DNA of 64,000 nucleotides from Colocasia esculenta (taxonomy: Eukaryota; Streptophyta; Magnoliopsida; Alismatales; Araceae): the NCBI GenBank assembly GCA_014218235.1, contig CM024753.1, positions 191,060,348-191,124,347 on the forward strand. Direction: 5' to 3'. The notes beneath the pieces were generated by a model. That model did not search any database. It was not told the DNA's origin and saw nothing but the letters and a program-made list of their open reading frames with translations. The translations under genes were made by a program, and so were the position numbers. Shown one piece after another: positions 57,185 to 64,000 of the stretch (positions are counted from its first letter, which is position 1; each line of letters opens with the position of its first letter).

Positions 57185-57500
57185 AAACATGTGGTCCAAA
57201 AGCGGGCCATGTAAAGCCCAAGTATGTTTCAAATAAGAAGCTTATAGGAGGCCCATGTGCAGCCCACATGAGGCCTATGAGAGGCTATATGCAGGCCCAG
57301 GATGCCTACCAAATAGAGGCCCATGTAGGTAGCAGCCATGAAGCCCACAAAGACCCACATACAGGCTTAACATGGACCCAAAAATGGAGCCAAAAGAAGC
57401 CCATTTGATGGCCAAAGACAGATCCAAATGCACAGCCCACATGAGGCCCATGCCCAGCCATGGGGCCCAAAAATACACCCAAAAAATGAGGCCCACAGCT
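57185..57500. repeat. GGCCCA(C/T)ATG motif cluster
   Basis: Over eight GGCCCA or AGCCCA motifs followed by (C/T)ATG or AAA occur in about 310 bp, for example AGCCCACATGAGGCCTATG, GAGGCCCATGTAGG and AGCCCACATGAGGCCCATG. GGCCCA is the site II core of plant promoters. Spacing is irregular. Confidence 0.65.
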
Positions 57501-58130
57501 TGTTGCCCCTCTAAAGAAAATAGAGGAAAAGGAGAGGCAAATAGGGAAAGTGGACTTTCCCATCCCTCTTAAAAAGACACTTTCTTGGGCAACAAGGAAA
57601 AGGGAGAGGGCAGCCAAAAAGGGGTGTAGTGAAAAGGCTTCCTCGGGTCTGGTTCTTCTAGGAAGAAGGGAGTAGAAGGGAAGAAGAAGAAAAAGAGAAG
57701 GGAGCTACTGTGTTTTCCAAGAGAGAAGAGGAAAAGGAGAAATAGAAGAAGAGAAGAAGCTTTTCTTCCCAAGGAGGAGAGCTTCAATGTGAGAGGAAGA
57801 AAAAAGCTTTGAAGAGTCTCTTCTCCCCCTCAAAAGGTGTGCCAAGAGAAGAGAAAGAGCCCGCAAGAAGAGAACCATCGCCCCTCCTCCTCTTGTCTTC
57901 TTTATGTTTCTTTTTATTTACTTCTTCCCCCACCTCTTATCTAATCAATGTACCTATTCATGCTTTATGTCTCTTCCCTTTCCCCTTGTGATGAGAATGG
58001 CATTTAATGCCTTTCTTCTTTTGAATAGAATATTAGATGTATGAGAACATGTGACCTCTTCATTTAATGCTTATGTTGGATGCCCTTTTCTTTAATGTGT
58101 ACATTTCGATGCATGAACATATGACCCCTT
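57501..58130 (+). other. C 3' end, LTR-like leader sequence
   Basis: Purine-rich then pyrimidine-rich sequence resembling an LTR R-U5, ending in an AT-rich stretch with repeated CATTTAATGC and ATGTG motifs. It probably belongs to C's 3' LTR, whose start may be near 57070-57090, but I could not confirm the ends. Copia B inserts at 58131. Confidence 0.35.
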
Positions 58131-60019
58131 TGATGACCAAACTTTCCCCATATAAATTAATTCACTTATTTATATATTAATTTTGATGATTAACAAAACA
58201 ATACTAATGAATTACTTGAGCCTTGAGGACAGGAAATAAAAGTAAAAGGAAGTTCAAGACAATCAGGTAAAAACTCTCACTTCATATTTTTCCCAAGTCA
58301 TTGCATCGACTTCTTCATACACTATAACGATTTGCTAAGACATCGGTTTCTTTGTAAGTTATAAAGACTTGCCAAGTCTCCACAACGATTTCTTAAGTTG
58401 TCATAATGATTTCTTAAGACCTCGTAACGATTTGCTCGTCGCAACGATTTCTTAAGTTGTCATAACGATTTCTTAAGACCTCGTAACGATTTGCTCGTCG
58501 CAACGATTTCTTAAGTTGTCATAACGATTTCTTAAGACCTCGTAACGATTTGCTCGTCGCAGTGATTTCTTAAGACGTCATAACGATTTCTGTATTGTTC
58601 ATAACGATTTGCTTACCACAACGATTTCTTAAGTGATCACATCGATTTTTGTAGAATTCATAACGATTTCTCCCTTGATCACAACGATTTACTTACAGTA
58701 ACGATTTGGTAAGTAATCACATCGATTTCTTTGATGCTAATAACGATTTGTCTTGCACAACGATTTCATAAGTGCTTATAATGATTTCATTATTATGATT
58801 TAATGATTCTCTGTCATAACGATTTGCCTATCAACTTATAACGATTTCATAAGCCATAAAGGCATCGGCTTTATTCATATCGATTTCATTGTTATATCAA
58901 TACTCTTTAATATACGTTGAATAGTCAAAGTCGTATCTCGTCTGTTTGACTGCTATGCATTCAATGCACTCTGAACGTATCTCTCATGCATGCAGACGAT
59001 ATCTTCCGCTATTGTGCTCTACATCTTTATTTTGACAGAAAGGAGCTTTGCTAAATCTAGCAATATCTTTTCCAACTGTGACTGACAATCAACGACATCC
59101 CTAGTTGTCTCCTATTTATTGTTGATATGCTTGCAGATACCTGACAAGATTTATCTGTACAACGTTGGACACAAAAGATACAAGATATCAAAACATTTCT
59201 TTGGCGTGTACCAAAGGATAAAAGACTGAAGATCAGAAGCTTCCTTGCAGACCAGTCTAACGTACACCAGAATGAGAGACAACGGATCTTCAACGTTCAA
59301 ATTTCAAGTAGAAGCTTAAATACAAGACTACAAGACTGAGAAGAAAGGACTTTTGAAGACAACAACATTCTGTGATAGAGAATAGCCAATCCTTCAAGTC
59401 TTCAGTAGTTCAAACAAGAGCGAAGCACTCCATTCTATTAGATCTTAGCTCTTTAGCTCTCTGTGTTGAAAAAGAAATTCCTGTGAGAGCCAGTGAAGTC
59501 TTTGAGAGAAACCAGTGTCAAAATCCTTTCTCTCTCGAGGCTTGTTTGCTTCAGATTGTAGCTGTTTGAGCTAGTTCCTGAAGCTTGTTCTTGTGCTTAC
59601 TTTTATTAGTTTTATTCCCTTCTGTGTGAAGGAAGACTGGTGGTATCCAGGGCGGGTTTATTCCCTTCTGTGGAAGGAAGACCTGGTGGTATCCAGGGTG
59701 GTTGTATTCCCTTCAGGTTGAAGGAAGACCAGTTGAGGCTGGGTGTAAGGATCCGTGAGGGGGATAGTACCCTTGATAGTGATATCCTGAGGTATTGCTC
59801 AGGGACTGGACGTAGGTCTCCTGTGGAAAGGAGTTCCGAACCAGGATAAAATCCTTGTGTCTTGTGGCTGTGTTTTGTGCGTTTGCTGTTTCATTCCCTC
59901 TAACTCTAACTTCGTTTAAGTTGTTGTGTAATCTTTTTAGTGAACAGGTATCAATCTAAGATCTAATTTTTAATAACCCATTCACCCCCCCCCCCTCTGG
60001 GCTAGCTAGCTGGGCAACA
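58131..60019 (+). repeat. 5' LTR of copia B
   Basis: Starts TGATGACCAAAC and ends GCTAGCTAGCTGGGCAACA, the reverse complement of the copia A LTR ends. It is about 320 bp shorter than the A LTRs, mainly in the repeat array. A C-run (about 59983-59995) stands near its end. The region 59640-59850 matches the conserved part of the A LTRs. Confidence 0.92.
58300..58880. repeat. AACGATTT array with a 59-bp higher-order repeat
   Basis: Units of TAACGATTTCTTAAG and CAACGATTT recur every 15-21 bp. From 58383 a 59-bp unit repeats just over three times almost perfectly (starts 58383, 58442, 58501, 58560). Corresponds to the arrays in the copia A LTRs on the other strand. Confidence 0.92.
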
Positions 60020-60021
60020 AG

Positions 60022-60033
60022 TGGTATCAGAGA
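60022..60033 (+). promoter_or_regulatory. Primer-binding site of copia B
   Basis: TGGTATCAGAGA, two bases after the LTR; 11 of 12 bases match the initiator methionine tRNA complement used by copia A. Confidence 0.85.
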
Positions 60034-60083
60034 AAGTCTCTTCGACAAAGAAGAAGATCCAATGATCTGAAGAGTAAAGATCC

Positions 60084-61850
60084 ATGGCAGCCCAAGGTAA
60101 CTTCGAAGGTCAGTCAGTCAACAGACCTCCTTTGTTTGATGGAGAAGATTATACCTATTGGAAGACAAGAATGGAGTACTTTCTACAAGGCCACGATTAC
60201 ATGATATAGTCCATTGTAGAAGAAGGCGATCTTCTAGTCACCAATGCAAAGGCTCAGTGGACAGATGAAGATAGAAGAAAAATCTCCTTAAACTGCAAAG
60301 CCAAGAGCATCCTGTGCTGTGCCCTCAGCAAGAAAGAATTCAACAGAGTTTCAGCCTGCAAATCCGCAATGGAAATGTGGGAAAAGCTCAGGATTATATA
60401 TGAAGGGACAGATAAGGTAAAGGGGACAAGAATCGACATTCTTGTGACTCAATATGAAAGATTCCAGATGCAGTCAGGTGAATCCATAAACCAAATGTTT
60501 AGCAGATTCACAGATATCACAAATGGGTTAGCTGGATTAGGAAAAATCTATGATGTACCAGATATGGTCAGGAAGATCCTCAGATCTCTGCCATCCTCAT
60601 GGACTCCAAAGGTAACAACCATTGAGGAAGCCAATGATCTAAAACTAATGTCATTGGAGAAGTTAATAGGATCCCTCATGGCTCATGAGATAAATATGGA
60701 GAGATTAGGAGAATCCTCCAGCAGAAAGAAGCAATCAAACGCTCTCAAGGCCAATGAAGATATATCAGAAGAATCACTGGACAACAGTGAAAGCAGTAAG
60801 GACAGTGATGATGAAGAAGCAATGTTGTCTCGAAGACTTCAAAGAATTCTAGCAAAGAAGAAGAAGTTCCAGTCTGGGAGAAGATTTTTTAAGAAAAATA
60901 AAGATTTCAGAAAACCAGAAGTAAAGGATTCGAAGAAAGGAGAAGTGATATGCTATGAATGCAAGAAGCCTGGACACATCAAGGCAGATTGTCCAATGCT
61001 TAAGAAGAATGATCACAAGAAGAAGGATAATTTCAAAAATTCAAGAAGTATAAAAAGAAGGCAATGGCAGCTGCTTGGGAGAACAGCAGTGACTCAGACA
61101 GTGAGTCAAGCTCAAGCAGTGATGGAGAAGAAGCCAACCTGGCTCTCATGGCCAACACCGAAGACAAGGTAACTTCTGACTCTTCTTTGATTCCTGTAAT
61201 GATTCAGATTCTGATAATCTAGAAAGTGCCTTTAATGAACTTTATGATAAATATAAAGAAGTATCTAAATCACTTAAAGTTAGTAAGAAAAATGTAATCT
61301 GTTTAGAAAACACTAATTCAGACCTAAAAGTAGAAAATGAAGAACTTGAAAGGCAAATAATTGAACATAAAAGAAGAAATGAATTATTATATGAAGATCT
61401 AAAAGAGAAAAACAGTAAAATAATACACTTAGAAAAACAAGAAGACATAAGTGAACTTAAAACAGAAATAGAAAGACTAATTAAAGAAAATGAACACTTA
61501 ACAAGCACTATAAACAAGTTCACAAATAATAAACCCCTTCTAATGATAAAAGGAGCTAAAAGATCAAACAAGAAGAAACATGGATTTGGTTACACTCCCT
61601 CAGAAAATGAAGAAACTAAAATCTTTCCTAATACTTATCCAACTCCTGAGTTTATATCCGAAAAGGACAAAAGACACCAAAAATTTAAATACACTCCAAT
61701 TGAAAGAATAACTAGAACAACTGTTGCAATCATTGTAATAAACTGGGACACAGTAAAGCAACCTGTCCCACTAAGAACAGAAATTGGATAATAAAAGGGA
61801 AAATTGATGATACTAACCCATCAGGACCCAAAAGAACTTGGGTACCTAAA
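60084..61850 (+). pseudogene. Copia B gag
   Basis: Starts MAAQGNFEGQSVNRPPLFDG and matches copia A gag throughout, including the first zinc knuckle CYECKKPGHIKADC, the coiled coil, and a second knuckle (CNHCNKLGHSKATC) visible in a shifted frame near 61720. Damage: TAG at 60207-60209 where copia A has Trp, a 1-bp loss near 61040 that shifts the frame after the knuckle, and a further 1-bp loss near 61720. Confidence 0.88.
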
Positions 61851-61855
61851 ACTTA

Positions 61856-63019
61856 ATGTTTAAATTTCAGGGAAATTCAAGAGCATCCAAATGGTATTTG
61901 GATAGTGGATGCTCAAGACACATGTCAGGTAACCAGAAGCTTTTCGTCAATCTCCAAGCTGAAGAAGGAACAGTTACTTATGGAGATAATGGAAAAGGCA
62001 CAGTGATAGGAAGTGGGTCCGTGAACAACAAAGGAAAATCAGTTATTGAAGATGTGTTGCTGGTCAAAGGATTAAAGCACAATCTCATTAGCATCAGCCA
62101 GTTGTGTGACAAAGGCCATCAGATTCAGTTCCAAGAATCAAAATGCAGCATATTAAAGGATGGAGCAGTCATCTTTGAAGCATATAGAGAAAGAAATTTG
62201 TATGTACTCTATCTTGAGGAACTCAAGGATCAAGATGTCTGTTTGGCAGCCAGCAAAGATCAATCAACTGAGCTGTGGCACAGAAGACTGGGCCACTGCA
62301 GTTTGGATGGATTGAACAAGCTCAGAAAGAGAAATCTAGTGGAAGGACTGCCAAAGGTCAACACAAAAATGGATAGCATCTGCAGACCTTGTGCAAGAGG
62401 AAAGCACACCAAGAACTCTTTCAAATCAAAGACAGTAGTGACCACCTCAAAGCCGTTAGAACTACTTCACATGGATCTATTTGGGCCAATGAGGACTACC
62501 AGTCTTGGAGGAAAGAATTTTGGATTTGTCATAGTTGATGATTACTCAAGATTTACTTGGGTATCCTTTCTAGAGCACAAAGATGACACCTTTGATAATT
62601 TTGTCAGCTTCAGCAAGAAAGTTCAGAAAGATCAGAAGTTCACCATTATCTCTATCCGATCAGATCATGGTGGTGAATTTCAAAATGAAAAGTTTGCTAG
62701 GTTCTGTGATGACCAAGGAATTGAGCACAACTTCTCAGCACCAAGGACACCTCAACAGAATGGAATTGCTGAGAGGAAAAATAGAACTCTTTTGGATATG
62801 GCAAGAACAATGTTATCAGAATATGACTTGCCAAGATATTTTTGGGCCGAAGCCATCAACACTGCAAGCTACATCATTAATAGGGTAATGATCAGGCCAA
62901 TTCTGAAGAAGACTGCTTATGAACTCTACAAGGGAAAGAAACCTAAGATCAGTCACTTCAAAATATTTGGATGTCCTTGCTTCATCCACAACAATGAAAA
63001 AGGGACATTGGTAAGTTAG
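61856..63019 (+). pseudogene. Copia B protease and integrase
   Basis: A 387-codon frame, longer than the matching one in copia A. Protease motif YLDSGCSRHMSG at residues about 14-25. Integrase zinc finger WHRRLGH and CRPCARGKHT, about 140-185. Catalytic core with Asp in LLHMDLFGPM, Asp in IRSDHGGEF and Glu in PQQNGIAERKNRT, an intact D-D-35-E set. The frame breaks near 62997 by loss of one base relative to copia A (FIHNNEKGTLVS then stop), just before the integrase C-terminal region. Confidence 0.9.
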
Positions 63020-64000
63020 ATGCCAAATCAGATGAAGGCATCTTTATGGGGTACACTTCTAAACCCAAAAGTTATAGAGTTTTCAATAAACGCTCATTAT
63101 TAATTGAACAATCTGTGCATGTTATTTTTGATGAATCTAACCCTTCCTTGAAAAAGGAAGAAATTAGTGACATTGATGATGCAGATGACTTGTCCGAAAA
63201 ATTAAAGAATACCTCAATTGAGGACAAGGAAGATCCACCTCTGGAAGAACTGCAGCAAACTGAAATTCAACATGAAAATCTTCCAAAAGAATGGAGACAT
63301 AAGAAAGATCACCCTCTTGAGAACATTATTGGTGATCCATCTGTAGGGGTAAGAACAAGAGGTAATGTAATTCCTTGTGATTATTTAGCTTTTGTTTCTC
63401 AAATAGAGCCTAAGACAGTCAATGAAGCTTTAACTGATGAATCTTGGATAATAGCCATGCAAGATGAACTAAATCAGTTCAAGAGAAACCAAGTATGGTC
63501 ACTTGTTCCTAGACCATCCAATCATTCAGTTATTGGCACCAAGTGGGTGTTCAGAAATAAACTGGATGAGTCTGGAGTAATCTTAAGAAACAAGGCCAGA
63601 CTGGTAGCTCAAGGCTATTCCCAAGAGGAAGGCATAGATTTCGATGAAACCTATGCACCTGTGGCTAGACTTGAGGCTATTAGAATTTTACTTGCTTATG
63701 CATCTGCATTAGATTTAAAATTGTTTCAAATGGATGTCAAATCTGCCTTTTTAAATGGTTTTATCAAGGAGGAAGTGTATGTTGAACAACCTCCAGGTTT
63801 TGATGACACCGAATTTCCAAATCATGTATTTAAACTCCATAAGGCTTTATATGGTTTAAAGCAAGCACCTAGAGCCTGGTATGAAAGGCTCAGTACTTTC
63901 TTATTAGATCATGGTTTCACTAGAGGTCAAGTAGATAGCACATTATTTATAAAATCAAAAGTCAAACATATACTACTTGTGCAAATATATGTAGATGATA
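63020..64000 (+). pseudogene. Copia B integrase C-term and RT, cut by window end
   Basis: After the frameshift the frame reads GYTSKPKSYRVF, the acidic linker EEISDIDDADD, then RT: FKRNQVWSLVPRPSNHSVIG, GTKWVFRNKLDE, FQMDVKSAFLNGFIKEEVYV, ALYGLKQAPRAWYERLSTF. The catalytic YVDD falls at 63988-63999, at the window edge. From 63020 to the edge I saw no stop in this frame. RNase H and anything downstream are outside. Confidence 0.88.

Larger units (their letters stand above)
58131..64000 (+). mobile_element. SIRE-type Ty1/copia retrotransposon (copia B), 5' part
   Basis: Second member of the copia A family, on the opposite strand, running off the window. It has a 5' LTR (58131-60019), a primer-binding site, gag, protease, integrase and the first part of RT. 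The left flank is CCCTT, which should recur beyond the right end as the duplication. Its disabling mutations differ from those of copia A, so the two are independent insertions. Confidence 0.9.

Overview
This window looks like nuclear heterochromatin from a flowering plant. Nearly all of it is LTR retrotransposon sequence, nested several layers deep, with small DNA transposons and a LINE fragment. I found no intact host housekeeping gene, rRNA, tRNA gene or CRISPR array. The species cannot be named from the sequence. The element types present (SIRE-type copia, Tat-type gypsy, Tekay/Del-type gypsy) all occur widely in angiosperms.

Layout. 1-3858: 5' end of a minus-strand Tekay/Del-like gypsy element (gag, primer-binding site, 3.1 kb LTR). 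3859-8698: AT-rich DNA with a CACTA end, a LINE tail, a non-autonomous transposon carrying a GC-rich captured exon, and three MITE-like elements. 8699 to about 38640: plus-strand Tat-type gypsy element A (LTR, leader, gag, protease with G-patch, RT, RNase H, archaeal-type RNase H, integrase). Three later insertions split it, each with a 5-bp target-site duplication (TSD): a complete 13.4 kb minus-strand SIRE-type copia (10686-24112, TSD GTTTG), a solo Tekay-like LTR (29485-33357, TSD ACTTC) and a solo LTR of another family (34899-37181, TSD TTTAC). About 38640-43200: remnant D, a minus-strand LTR with adjoining internal sequence, itself hit by a solo LTR (40989-42899, TSD TCCTT). 43200 to about 58130: plus-strand Tat-type element C, with an ORF upstream of pol, a broken pol, a 3' tandem-repeat array, and a long antisense gene (50276-55127) whose splice sites can be read directly. 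58131-64000: start of a second SIRE-type copia on the plus strand, cut by the window edge inside the YVDD motif of its reverse transcriptase.

Almost every gag and pol frame carries stops or frameshifts. The exception is the 1171-codon env-position ORF of the complete copia, which is open throughout. Element C's antisense gene is damaged but keeps several good GT-AG introns.

The most unusual pattern is shared by unrelated elements. Each LTR family here carries its own block of degenerate, roughly 16-21 bp repeat units built on a short core: TCGCGAC, TTGACGKC, AAATCGTTACGA, the 20-bp palindrome GCGTCC-N8-GGACGC, and, beside element C's 3' end, GCYGACTCA. Where a TATA box is visible the block lies upstream of it, in U3. 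No LTR pair or gene was aligned computationally; all comparisons were made by eye.
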